Origin: an uncultured Cellulomonas sp.
GTDB taxonomy: Bacteria; Actinomycetota; Actinomycetes; Actinomycetales; Cellulomonadaceae
DNA length: 64,000 nucleotides
Assembly: GCF_947494015.1 (NCBI RefSeq)
Contig: NZ_CANLTL010000006.1
Coordinates: 1 to 64,000 of the forward strand
Reading direction: 5' to 3'
Positions 56,318 to 64,000 of the stretch are shown piece by piece. Position numbers and translations under genes: made by a program. The notes beneath the pieces were generated by a model. That model searched no databases. It had not been told where the DNA came from and was given only the letters and a program-made list of their open reading frames with translations. Numbering within the stretch: the stretch's first letter is position 1; every line of letters starts with the position of its first letter.

Positions 56318-57211
56318 TCAGGACAGCAGCTCGCCGCCCGTGGCACCGAGGACGTCCCCGGTGACGTAGCTCGACTCCTGCGAGGCGAAGAACACGTACA
56401 GCGGGGCGAGCTCGGCGGGCTGGCCGGCCCGGCCCATCGGGGTGTCGGTGCCGAACGACTCGACCTTGGACTCGGGCATGGTCGCCGGGATCAGCGGGGT
56501 CCAGATCGGCCCGGGGGCCACCGCGTTGACCCGGATACCCTGCTCGGCGAGCTGCTGGGACAGCCCGCGCGTGAAGTTGAGGATGCCCGCCTTCGTGGTG
56601 GCGTAGTCGAGCAGCGCCGGGCTGGGGTCGTAGGCCTGGATCGAGGTCGTGTTGATGATGGTGGACCCCGGCTGCAGGTGCGCCAGCGCCGCCTTGGTGA
56701 TCCAGAACATCGCGTACAGGTTCGTCTTGAACACCCGGTCCAGCTGCTCGGTCGAGATGCCGAGCAGGCTGTCGGGCTGCGCCATCTGGTAGGCGGCGTT
56801 GTTCACCAGCGTGTCCAGACCGCCGAGCTCGCGCACCGTGGTCTCCACGAGCTCGACGCAGTGCGACTCCTCGCGGATGTCACCGGGGATGGTGACGGCC
56901 TTGCGTCCGGCGTCCCGCACGAACCCCGCGGTGACCTGAGCGTCCTCCTCCTCGTCCGGGAGGTAGGAGATCGCGACGTCGGCGCCCTCGCGGGCGAAGG
57001 CGATCGCCACCGCGCGGCCGATGCCGGAGTCGCCGCCGGTGATCAGGGCACGCTTGCCCTCCAGCCGCCCGAACCCGCGGTAGCTCTCCTCGCCGTGGTC
57101 CGGGTCCTGCGGCATGTCGGACGTCAGGCCGGGGTGGGCGATCTTCTCCGCCGGGTGCTCGCCGTCGTGGTACTGCTCCGTCGGGTCCTGCGGGGTGGTC
57201 TGGTCGCTCAT
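56318..57211 (-). CDS. SDR oxidoreductase (general stress protein 39/YghA-like)
   Basis: A 297-aa SDR with an N-terminal extension of 45 residues (QDPTEQYHDGEHPAEKIAHPGLTSDM) typical of the YghA/GSP39 group, TGGDSGIG loop, NNAAYQM, catalytic Ser in NTTSIQAY and YATTK. Ends VTGDVLGATGGELL. Likely reduces aldehydes or acts in stress. ATG 57211. First gene of the unit with the Gfo/Idh/MocA gene, divergent from the FKBP gene with 184 bp between starts. Confidence 0.93.
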   Translation of the reverse strand: MSDQTTPQDPTEQYHDGEHPAEKIAHPGLTSDMPQDPDHGEESYRGFGRLEGKRALITGGDSGIGRAVAIAFAREGADVAISYLPDEEEDAQVTAGFVRDAGRKAVTIPGDIREESHCVELVETTVRELGGLDTLVNNAAYQMAQPDSLLGISTEQLDRVFKTNLYAMFWITKAALAHLQPGSTIINTTSIQAYDPSPALLDYATTKAGILNFTRGLSQQLAEQGIRVNAVAPGPIWTPLIPATMPESKVESFGTDTPMGRAGQPAELAPLYVFFASQESSYVTGDVLGATGGELLS

Positions 57212-57395
57212 GGGTCAGTGGTACCGCCATGTGAGGCGGCTCACCACCGGAGCGGGTCCGACCGGACGGGAGCGGACGCTCCCAGCGGACGTCCAGGTTC
57301 GGGGCGTACCGTGGAACCACAGCCGGACCCGCAACCGCGATCGCGCGCGTCCCATCCCGGGGACCGGCCCCACCCCAGACCGAAGGGCCAGACCT

Positions 57396-58349
57396 TTGCG
57401 CCGACTCGCTACCGCCACGGTGTCCGCCGCCGTGGCGTCCCTGCTGCTCCTGACCGGCTGCGCCGGCTCGGAGGCGGGTGACACCTCGACGCCGTCGCCG
57501 AGCGCGAGCGACGACACCACCGCCACCGCACCCGAGGGCCCCACCCCGGAGGACGTCGCCGCCCTCGAGGCCGTGACCGTCGAGGGCGACGCCGGCGCCG
57601 AGCCGACCCTCACCTTCGACCAGCCGTTCGAGGTGAGCGCTCCGGTCGCCCGCGTGGTGACCGAGGGCACCGGAGCACCGCTCGAGGAGGGCCAGATGCT
57701 CTCCATGAACTTCGTCCAGGTGTCGGGGACCGACGGCAGCACCATCGGCTCGACGTACGGCACCGCCCCGGCCCAGCTCACGCTCGGCGACCCCCAGGTG
57801 TTCGGCACGCTGACCGAGGCGCTCATGGGCCAGAAGGTCGGCGCGCGCCTGCTGTTCGCGGCGCCCGGCGCCGAGGGGTCGACGATCATGGCGATCGAGG
57901 TCGCCGACGCCAAGACCATCCCGACGCGTGCGGAGGGCACCGCCATCACCCCGGCTCCGGGCCTGCCGACCGTCACCCTCGCCGACGACGGCGCCCCGAG
58001 CATCGACCCCGTCGACGCCGAGCCGCCGACGGAGCTCGTCGTGCAGCCGCTGATCGAGGGCACCGGTCCGGAGGTCACGTCCGGCCAGAGCGTCACCTTC
58101 CAGTACAGCGGCTGGCTCTGGGACGGCACGCCGTTCGACTCCTCGTGGGAGAAGGGCTCTCCCTTCACGACGACGATCGGCGCCGGCCAGGTCATCCAGG
58201 GCTGGGACCAGGGGCTCGTCGGCCAGAAGGTCGGCAGCCAGGTGCTCCTGGTGATCCCGCCGGCCCTCGGCTACGGCGACACCGACCAGGGCGCGATCCC
58301 GGCCGGGTCGACCCTCGTCTTCGTGGTGGACATCCTCGCCGCGAGCTGA
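57396..58349 (+). CDS. FKBP-type peptidyl-prolyl isomerase lipoprotein
   Basis: A 317-aa lipoprotein starting at TTG 57396 (L-R-R-L-A-T-A): signal peptide with lipobox LLLLTGC (Cys near residue 21), an acidic linker, then two FKBP-like domains. The first (about 75-180) is degenerate. The second (about 200-317) has SGQSVTFQYSGWLWDGTPFDSSW, IGAGQVIQGWDQGLVGQKVGSQVLLVIPPALGYGD and ends TLVFVVDILAAS. Likely assists folding outside the membrane. GAAGGG precedes the TTG; the ATG in the ORF track lies in the divergent gene. Confidence 0.9.
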   Translation: MRRLATATVSAAVASLLLLTGCAGSEAGDTSTPSPSASDDTTATAPEGPTPEDVAALEAVTVEGDAGAEPTLTFDQPFEVSAPVARVVTEGTGAPLEEGQMLSMNFVQVSGTDGSTIGSTYGTAPAQLTLGDPQVFGTLTEALMGQKVGARLLFAAPGAEGSTIMAIEVADAKTIPTRAEGTAITPAPGLPTVTLADDGAPSIDPVDAEPPTELVVQPLIEGTGPEVTSGQSVTFQYSGWLWDGTPFDSSWEKGSPFTTTIGAGQVIQGWDQGLVGQKVGSQVLLVIPPALGYGDTDQGAIPAGSTLVFVVDILAAS

Positions 58350-58397
58350 CCCGCGCCGCCGGCCTGCCGCCGGCCCACCGCTGCCGAGCCAGCACCC

Positions 58398-58428
58398 GAC
58401 GCCCCCGGTCCCACGGACCGGGGGCGTC
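58398..58428. terminator. Hairpin terminator between FKBP gene and metS
   Basis: A perfect 14-bp stem (GACGCCCCCGGTCC and its complement) with a CAC loop follows the FKBP stop by 48 bp and precedes the convergent metS stop. A strong bidirectional terminator candidate. Confidence 0.88.
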
Positions 58429-58499
58429 GTCGTCCCCGCCGGGACCGGGCGCACGGGCTGGACCGGGCCGAGCCGCGCGTCCTGCTGCCGGTCCGGCGG

Positions 58500-58685
58500 T
58501 CAGGGACGGGTCGCGGTGCCGTCCACGCCCGGCTGGCCCGGCTGGCCGGCCTCGCCGGTGACGTCGACGCCCGGGTCGGCGCCGTCGTCGGCCGGGTGGG
58601 CGCGCAGGTGCAGGATGCTCGCGACGAGACCGCCCCACACGACCACGATCGAGATCACCAGGAACAGCAGGGCCACCGGGGTCAT
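58500..58685 (-). CDS. metS: Methionine/alanine importer small subunit
   Basis: A 61-aa single-helix protein, MTPVALLFLVISIVVVWGG then a basic-to-acidic tail. This is the actinobacterial MetS pattern that pairs with the MetP NSS transporter in Corynebacterium. ATG 58685 overlaps the metP stop (ATGA). It is too small for most gene finders, but its position and sequence make it convincing. Confidence 0.92.
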   Translation of the reverse strand: MTPVALLFLVISIVVVWGGLVASILHLRAHPADDGADPGVDVTGEAGQPGQPGVDGTATRP

Positions 58686-60262
58686 CGCCGGGCCTCCGTC
58701 CGTGAGCGGCGGGCGGCCACGCCCGGCAGGGTGTCGGGGGTGAAGCCGTCCACGTCGTGCCGCCACCGCAGGGAGGTCAGCGCGACCGCGGCGATCGGCA
58801 GCAGGACCACCACGCCCCAGCCGAAGCCGTTGGTGAACCACCGGGGGTAGCCCTCGTAGCCGTCCTGGATCAGCGTGACGGCGCCGGAGACGAGGATGTA
58901 GCCCAGCACCACGGGGACCACCAGGCCGATCAGCACCCGCCACCAGGTCCCGACCCGCAGGGACGACACGGCGTTGAGGTGGGCCTGCAGCTCGGGCAGC
59001 CGCCGGACGACCCAGGTGGCGACCACCGCCGTGAGCACGGCCGACGTCAGCACACCCACCTCGTTGACGTACTTGTCCACGGTGTCGAGCACGTACAGCG
59101 CCGTCCGGGTGGAGAACAGCGCGACGGAGAGCAGCGCCGCCACCGCGCCGATGCGCAGCGCACCCTGGCGCGCCGTCAGGCCGAACTTCTCCTGGAAGGC
59201 CGCCGAGACGACCTGCAGGATCGACAGCAGGGACGTCAGGCCCGCGAGCGTCAGGGACCCGAAGAACAGCACCCCGAAGATCGGGCCGCCGGGCATCATC
59301 GAGATGATCTGCGGGAAGGCGATGAACGCGAGCGAGACGCCGGCGATGCCCTCCAGCTCGGCGACCGTGGTCCCGCTCTGCGCCGCCATGAACCCCAGCG
59401 CGGCGAAGACGCCGATCCCGGCGAGGATCTCGAAGGAGGAGTTCGCGAAGCCGACCACCAGCCCGGTGGAGGTCAGGTTGGACCGCCGCCGCAGGTAGGA
59501 CGAGTACGTGATCATGATCCCGAACGCGATGGACAGCGAGAAGAAGATCTGCCCGTACGCGGACACCCACACGCCGGGGTCGGCCAGCGCCGACCAGTCG
59601 GGGGTGAAGAACGCGTTGAGGCCGTCGACCGCGCCGTCGAGGAACAGCGCCCGGACCACCAGGGTCACGAACAGCACGACCAGCACCGGCAGGAACACCA
59701 GGTTCGCCCGCTCGAGGCCCTTCTGGACGCCGAGCGCCAGGATCGCGAGCACGACCACCCAGACCAGCAGCAGGGGGATCAGGACCGACGGCACCACGTC
59801 CGCGCTCACCCCGGGGGCGTCCGCCAGCTGCAGGTACTCCCCGTACAGGAAGGCCTGGGTGTCGTCGCCCCACGCCTGGGTCACGGAGAACACCAGGTAG
59901 CTCGCCGACCAGGCGATGATGACCGTGTAGTACAGGATGATCGCGAAGCTGATCGCGACCTGGAACCAGCCCAGCGTCTCCCCGCCGCGGCCCGCCAGGC
60001 GGCGCAGCGCGGCCGGTGCCGAGCCGCGGAAGCGGTGGCCGATCGAGTAGTCGAGCAGCAGCACGGGGATGCCGGCGGTGAGCAGCGCGACCAGGTACGG
60101 GACGAGGAAGGCGCCGCCGCCGTTCTCGTACGCGACGCCCGGGAACCGCCAGATGTTGCCCAGGCCGACCGCGGAGCCGATCGCGGCGAGGATGAAGCCC
60201 CGCTGACCGGACCACTGCTCGCGGGCGCGGGGCGACGGCTGCGTCGGCGCGGTCTTCGACAT
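58682..60262 (-). CDS. metP: Sodium-dependent NSS-family methionine/alanine importer
   Basis: A 526-aa sodium symporter of the neurotransmitter:sodium symporter family with about twelve helices. The helix 1 signature GFILAAIGSAVGLGNIWRFPGVAYENGGGAFLVPYL and the GIPVLLLDYSIGHRFRG segment are intact. Paired with the MetS small subunit downstream, it is most likely a MetP-type methionine/alanine importer. ATG 60262 with GAGGA upstream. The long ORF 58500..62147 in another frame is a shadow. Confidence 0.95.
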   Translation of the reverse strand: MSKTAPTQPSPRAREQWSGQRGFILAAIGSAVGLGNIWRFPGVAYENGGGAFLVPYLVALLTAGIPVLLLDYSIGHRFRGSAPAALRRLAGRGGETLGWFQVAISFAIILYYTVIIAWSASYLVFSVTQAWGDDTQAFLYGEYLQLADAPGVSADVVPSVLIPLLLVWVVVLAILALGVQKGLERANLVFLPVLVVLFVTLVVRALFLDGAVDGLNAFFTPDWSALADPGVWVSAYGQIFFSLSIAFGIMITYSSYLRRRSNLTSTGLVVGFANSSFEILAGIGVFAALGFMAAQSGTTVAELEGIAGVSLAFIAFPQIISMMPGGPIFGVLFFGSLTLAGLTSLLSILQVVSAAFQEKFGLTARQGALRIGAVAALLSVALFSTRTALYVLDTVDKYVNEVGVLTSAVLTAVVATWVVRRLPELQAHLNAVSSLRVGTWWRVLIGLVVPVVLGYILVSGAVTLIQDGYEGYPRWFTNGFGWGVVVLLPIAAVALTSLRWRHDVDGFTPDTLPGVAARRSRTEARR

Positions 60263-60464
60263 CGGGTCCTCGTTCCGGCGTCACGGCTCGGCCGGGCCCG
60301 GCCCGGCACGGACGGGGACGGCCCCCTCGCCCCGCGCCGACCCTAGCGGCGTCCCCCCGGCATGTCTCGGCGGGCACGCAGGTCGCCGCGACCCGGTGCC
60401 GCGCCCCCCGCCCCGACGTGGGCCTGCGGTTGTCCGGCGCACCGGTTGGCCGCACCGTGGACGG

Positions 60465-61442
60465 ATGACCACCGCGGACGTGCTGATCGTCGGGGCGGGC
60501 CCGGCCGGGCTGAGCGCCGCCCTCGTCCTGGGCCGGGCCCGACGCAGTGTCGTCGTCGTCGACCTGGGACGACCGCGCAACGCCGCGGCCGGCAGCATGC
60601 AGGGCTTCCTGTCCCGCGACGGCACCCCGCCCACCGAGCTGCTGGCCATCGGGAGGGAGGAGGTCGCGCGGTACGGCGTCGAGCTGCGTGACGGCGAGGT
60701 GGTGGGGCTGCACCACGACGGCGACGTGCTGGTGGCCACCCTGGCCGACGGCGACCGCCTGACCGCCCGCCGGGTGCTCGTGGCGACCGGGCTCGGCGAC
60801 GCGCTGCCGTCGGTGGACGGCGTCGCGGAGCGGTGGGGACGCGACGTCCTGCACTGCCCGTACTGCCACGGGTACGAGGTCCGGGACCGCCCGGTCGCGG
60901 TGCTCGGCCGTGGCGACGTCTCGGTGCACTACGCCCAGGTGGTCCGGCAGTGGTCGTCCGACGTGGTGCTGCTGCGTCACCGGCTGGCCCCGCCCGGCCC
61001 GCGCGAGCAGGAGGAGCTCGCGGCGCGGGACATCCGGGTGGTCGACGGCGAGGTGGCCCGGCTGGTCGTGGAGGACGACCGGCTCGCCGGTGCCCGGCTC
61101 GTCGACGGCACGCTGGTGCGGTTCGAGGTGCTGTTCGTCGGGGCGGCGACCGGCACCCGGCTGCACGACGCGCTGCTGCGCGACGTCGGCGCGCAGTTCT
61201 GGGACGGGCCGGTCACGGACGTGCCCGAGGTCGACGCGACCGGTCGCACCTCCGTGCCCGGGGTCTGGGTCGCGGGCAACGTCGCGGACCCCACCGCCCA
61301 GGTGGTCGTGGCCGCCGGGCAGGGCTACGCGGCGGGCGTGGCGCTCAACTCCGACCTGCTCGACGACGACGTCGCGGCGGCCGTGGCGGCCTACCGCGTC
61401 AGCCGCGGGGCCACCGGCGCCCAGGTGACGCCCACCCGGTAG
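60465..61442 (+). CDS. Thioredoxin-reductase-like FAD/NAD(P) oxidoreductase
   Basis: A 325-aa flavoprotein with VLIVGAGPAGLSAALVLGRARRSVVVVD for FAD, the redox-active VLHCPYCHGYEVRDRP (Cys-x2-Cys near residues 129-132), a second nucleotide loop around VLGRGDVSVHYAQV and a C-terminal GVWVAGNVADPTAQVVVAAGQGYAAG. Typical of short TrxB-like proteins whose partner is unknown. ATG 60465; the ORF-track extension is probably not coding. The ribosome binding site is weak. Confidence 0.9.
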   Translation: MTTADVLIVGAGPAGLSAALVLGRARRSVVVVDLGRPRNAAAGSMQGFLSRDGTPPTELLAIGREEVARYGVELRDGEVVGLHHDGDVLVATLADGDRLTARRVLVATGLGDALPSVDGVAERWGRDVLHCPYCHGYEVRDRPVAVLGRGDVSVHYAQVVRQWSSDVVLLRHRLAPPGPREQEELAARDIRVVDGEVARLVVEDDRLAGARLVDGTLVRFEVLFVGAATGTRLHDALLRDVGAQFWDGPVTDVPEVDATGRTSVPGVWVAGNVADPTAQVVVAAGQGYAAGVALNSDLLDDDVAAAVAAYRVSRGATGAQVTPTR

Positions 61443-61453
61443 CGGCCGCCGGG

Positions 61454-62350
61454 TCAGCCCTTGAGACCGGCCCGGCCGACGCCCTCGACGATGTACCGCT
61501 GGGCCGCGACGTACAGCAGCAGCACGGGGGCGCTGGCGATCACGGCCCCGGCCATGAGCAGGTCGTACCGGACGGCGTTCGCGTTCTGCAGGGTCGACAG
61601 CCCCGCGGGCAGGGTCTGGTTCTCCGGCGAGAACAGCACGTACACGGGCCACAGGAAGTCGTTCCAGTTCGTCAGGAACGACAGCATCGCCAGCGTCACC
61701 AGGGCCGGCCGGGACAGCGGCAGGATGATCTGGCGGAACGTGCGCCAGCGGGTCGCCCCGTCGATGAAGGCGGCCTCCTCGAGCTCCTTGGGCAGGCCCA
61801 GGAAGAACTGACGCAGGAAGAACACCCCGAACGCGCCCGCCGCCCCGGGCAGCACCACCGCGGCCAGGGTGTCGAGCCAGCCCAGCCGGCCCACGATCAG
61901 GTAGTTCGGGATCAGCAGGATGACCGGCGGGATGAACAGGGTGGCGATGATGACGCCGAACACGATCTTCTTGCCGCGGAACTCCACCCGGGCCAGCGCG
62001 TAGCCGGCCATCGAGGCCGTCACCAGGATCACGAGCGTCTGGAGCGTCGCGGCGAGCAGGCTGTTGACCAGCCAGCGCACGACGGGCGTCCCGGAGGTGC
62101 CCAGGATCGACTCGTACGCCTGCAGGGTGGGGTCGTCGGGGATCCACTGCGGCGTCGACGCGGCGGCCCCCGCCGTGGTCTTGAACGACGTCGTCAGCAT
62201 GTAGATCAACGGGGAGATGAACACCAGCGTCAGGACGACGAGCAGCACGTAGAGCACCACGCGCCGGGAGCTGGTCCCCCGTCGCGCCGGCTCCGGGCTC
62301 TGTGCCGTCCGCGGGGTGGGTGGCGTACGTGGCGCCGCGACCGTGCTCAT
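61454..62350 (-). CDS. Carbohydrate ABC transporter permease (CUT1, MalG-like)
   Basis: A 298-aa permease with six helices. The EAA loop EAAFIDGATRWRTFRQIILPLSRPALV and the start VLYVLLVVLTLVFISPLIYMLTTSFKTTAGA are CUT1-like, as is the ending YIVEGVGRAGLKG. ATG 62350 with CAGGAGC upstream. Second permease of the importer cut by the right edge. Its substrate is unknown. Confidence 0.95.
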   Translation of the reverse strand: MSTVAAPRTPPTPRTAQSPEPARRGTSSRRVVLYVLLVVLTLVFISPLIYMLTTSFKTTAGAAASTPQWIPDDPTLQAYESILGTSGTPVVRWLVNSLLAATLQTLVILVTASMAGYALARVEFRGKKIVFGVIIATLFIPPVILLIPNYLIVGRLGWLDTLAAVVLPGAAGAFGVFFLRQFFLGLPKELEEAAFIDGATRWRTFRQIILPLSRPALVTLAMLSFLTNWNDFLWPVYVLFSPENQTLPAGLSTLQNANAVRYDLLMAGAVIASAPVLLLYVAAQRYIVEGVGRAGLKG

Positions 62351-62389
62351 GGCTGCTCCTGTCCCGGTGGCGGATCGTCGCGCTGCGCC

Positions 62390-63382
62390 TCAGCGGGCGT
62401 CGCGGTCACGGAAGACGTAGAAGACGGCGACGCTGACCGCCGCCAGGAAGACCGTGAAGATGAGGGACATCGCCGAGGCGACGCCCGAGTTGAAGCTCGT
62501 CAGGCCGGTCTCGGCGATCTGGTAGATCGCCGTGCGGGTGTCCTGACCGGGCCCGCCCTGCGTCATGAGGTACGACTGACCGAACATGTTCACCGACGCG
62601 ATGATCGTCACGCTGGTGATGAACAGCAGCACCGGGCGCAGCCCGGGGAGCGTCACGTTGCGGAACCGCTGCACGGCCGTGGCGCCGTCCATCCTGGCCG
62701 CCTCGTACAGCTCGGGCGAGATGTCCTGCAGCGCGGCGAGGTAGATGACGGTGTTGAAGCCGAGCGTCCACCACAGCGTCACGCCGACCAGCGAGACCCA
62801 GGCCCACGGCAGCTGGGTCAGCCACGGGATCGCACCGGACAGCCCGACGGCGTCCAGGTAGCTGTTGACGAGACCGATGTTGGTGTCGAGCAGGTAGCGC
62901 CACAGGACCGCGACCACGGCGACCCCGAGCACGTACGGCGCGAAGTACATCGCCCGGAAGAAGTTGCGGCCGCGGAACCTGAGGTTCATGGCGAGCGCCA
63001 CGGCGAGCGGCAGCACCAGGAGCAACGGCACGGACGCGAGGGTGAAGATCGCGGTCGCCTGCATGCCGCTCCAGAACGGAGCCGCGAACGGCGAGTCACC
63101 GGTCAGCAGCCCGGTGTAGTTGTCCAGCCCCACGAACGGCTTCTCGGGGAGCGTGTAGTCGTAGTCGTGCAGGCTGATCCACAGCCCGAAGACCGCCGGG
63201 ACGATGACGAACACGGTGAAGAGCACGAGGTAGGGCAGCAGGAACAGCCAGCCGTCACGGGTGTCCCGGCCCTGGGTCGACGCCGTGTCGCGAGGTCTGG
63301 CCGCGACGTCCTTGCCGGCCACGGTGCCGGGCTTGCCCCCTGCTGCGGCTGCGGCGCGCAGCCCTGTCCCGGTCGAGGACAT
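62390..63382 (-). CDS. Carbohydrate ABC transporter permease (CUT1, MalF-like)
   Basis: A 330-aa permease: hydrophilic N-terminus of about 40 residues, then six helices. The EAA loop is EAARMDGATAVQRFRNVTLPGLRPVLLF, and NMFGQSYLMTQGGPG plus VGLDNYTGLL fit the MalF-like half. ATG 63382 has AGAGG seven bases upstream; GTG 63385 is the alternative. Stop lies 39 bp from the next permease start. Operon with the binding protein upstream. Confidence 0.94.
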   Translation of the reverse strand: MSSTGTGLRAAAAAGGKPGTVAGKDVAARPRDTASTQGRDTRDGWLFLLPYLVLFTVFVIVPAVFGLWISLHDYDYTLPEKPFVGLDNYTGLLTGDSPFAAPFWSGMQATAIFTLASVPLLLVLPLAVALAMNLRFRGRNFFRAMYFAPYVLGVAVVAVLWRYLLDTNIGLVNSYLDAVGLSGAIPWLTQLPWAWVSLVGVTLWWTLGFNTVIYLAALQDISPELYEAARMDGATAVQRFRNVTLPGLRPVLLFITSVTIIASVNMFGQSYLMTQGGPGQDTRTAIYQIAETGLTSFNSGVASAMSLIFTVFLAAVSVAVFYVFRDRDAR

Positions 63383-63386
63383 CACG

Positions 63387-64000
63387 TCACCTCTCGAACT
63401 TCTGCAGGTTGCCCTGCATCAGGGCGGTGGCACGCTCTGCAGCCGCGCTCAGCGCGGCGGCGGGCTCGGCGCGGCCGAGCACGGAGTCGGCGACGGCGGT
63501 CTCCAGGGTCTGCGCCTGGACCTCCCCGACGGCGGCGACGGTGGGCAGGAACCGCATGGACGGGATGGCGTCGGCCACCGCTGCCTGCGGGCTGGCGCGG
63601 AACTCGGGTGTCTCGCGCGCCTCGGAGCGGGCCGGGATCATCCCGGCCGCAGCCCACGCCGCCGAGTTGTCCGTCAGGTACCGCAGGAACGCCTTCGAGG
63701 CCAGCAGGCGGTTGTCGTCCGGGGTGCGGCTGCGGAACAGCACCAGCTGGTGGGAGTTGGCCCACACCGCCGGCTCCGTGCCGACCGTGGGGATCGGCGC
63801 CAGGCTCCACCGCAGGTCCGGCGCCGTGGCCTGCAGGTCGTTGATCTGCCAGATGCCGTCCCACGTCACGGCGCCCTCGCCGTTCTTGAAGGCGGTGTAC
63901 TGGGAGTCCGGCGCGACGTTCGGCGGGCTGAACCCCTGGTCGATGTTCTGGGTCATCCAGGTCAGCGCCTGCACGCCGGCGTCGCTGTCGAAGGTCGCGC
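63387..64000 (-). CDS. Sugar-binding protein of an ABC importer (C-terminal part, runs off the window)
   Basis: The last 203 residues of a solute-binding protein, continuing past the right edge. TFDSDAGVQALTWMTQNIDQG, VTWDGIWQINDLQATAPDLRW and VWANSHQLVLFRSRTPDDNR are typical of the CUT1 group. The start, signal peptide and lipobox are outside the window; the ATG/GTG at 63974 in the ORF track is internal. Lies directly upstream of the two permeases and completes this importer without an ATPase gene. Confidence 0.9.
   Translation of the reverse strand, partial: ATFDSDAGVQALTWMTQNIDQGFSPPNVAPDSQYTAFKNGEGAVTWDGIWQINDLQATAPDLRWSLAPIPTVGTEPAVWANSHQLVLFRSRTPDDNRLLASKAFLRYLTDNSAAWAAAGMIPARSEARETPEFRASPQAAVADAIPSMRFLPTVAAVGEVQAQTLETAVADSVLGRAEPAAALSAAAERATALMQGNLQKFER

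Noticed and set aside
58500-62147. 1215-aa minus-strand ORF
   Set aside because: Shadow of metP and of the sugar permease in a wrong frame. Only its last 61 codons are real, and those belong to metS.
63974-64000. Start of the sugar-binding protein at 63974
   Set aside because: The frame is open to the window edge and the sequence is mid-domain; the signal peptide and lipobox are missing, so the true start is outside.

Overview
The window is a dense, very GC-rich (roughly 73-76% by eye) actinobacterial chromosome segment. GTG starts, purine-rich ribosome binding sites, a zinc-finger anti-sigma factor, a proteasome activator (Bpa), an F420-type oxidoreductase, MetS/MetP and two carbohydrate ABC importers without their own ATPase all fit a member of the Micrococcales, most likely a Cellulomonas-like organism. 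That placement is inference; there is no rRNA in the window. No prophage, transposase, CRISPR array, secondary-metabolite cluster or origin was seen, and no gap without a gene exceeds about 210 bp.

Layout. 1-2406: a 20-bp tandem repeat array, then purC and purD. 2496-13791: a housekeeping block (purA, DUF3151, fbaA, SpoU methyltransferase, DedA, NagD-like HAD, phosphotransferase, pyrE). A three-gene sigma-factor partner-switching cassette (STAS, LOV-like PAS-GAF-SpoIIE-HATPase, STAS) sits at 5712-8832 between DUF3151 and fbaA. 13801-21336: SDR, exonuclease III, septum-formation-type membrane protein, clpB with an upstream HspR-type (HAIR) operator, hydrolase, TRIC channel and DUF2231. 21408-25821: a GGDEF-EAL protein, a CshA-repeat surface protein with an LAQTG sorting signal, and a divergent DHFR-like protein. 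25924-30448: three tRNAs, a GNAT, an ECF sigma / anti-sigma / secreted lipoprotein set, and an amidohydrolase.

30494-37931: quinone oxidoreductase, the Bpa proteasome activator, an EamA exporter, a complete sugar ABC importer (binding protein plus two permeases) and a HAD phosphatase. 37928-47388: serS, two convergent diacylglycerol-kinase-family genes, pheA, an 840-aa phosphatase-like polytopic membrane protein, GT2, DUF5926 and a rhodanese. 47451-64000: pgm, GNAT, MFS, YtxH-like, HAD, ferritin-VIT1, a lone HATPase, F420 oxidoreductase, Gfo/Idh/MocA, SDR, FKBP lipoprotein, metS/metP, a TrxR-like flavoprotein, and a second sugar ABC importer cut by the window edge.

Regulatory threads. The ECF sigma operon and the adjacent lipoprotein gene each have an upstream TGAAC(C/G)-N16-CGTG motif, matching the SigL-type consensus known from mycobacteria, so they look like an autoregulated unit. 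clpB carries a HAIR palindrome, and Bpa is encoded about 12 kb away; in mycobacteria the Bpa/PafE proteasome degrades HspR, so the two could be linked. Two copies of one 57-bp palindromic element sit in two separate convergent intergenic gaps. I do not see a clearly new multi-gene system. The best candidates for something undescribed are the partner-switching cassette with a cysteine-less LOV-like sensor, the 57-bp element and the 840-aa membrane protein.
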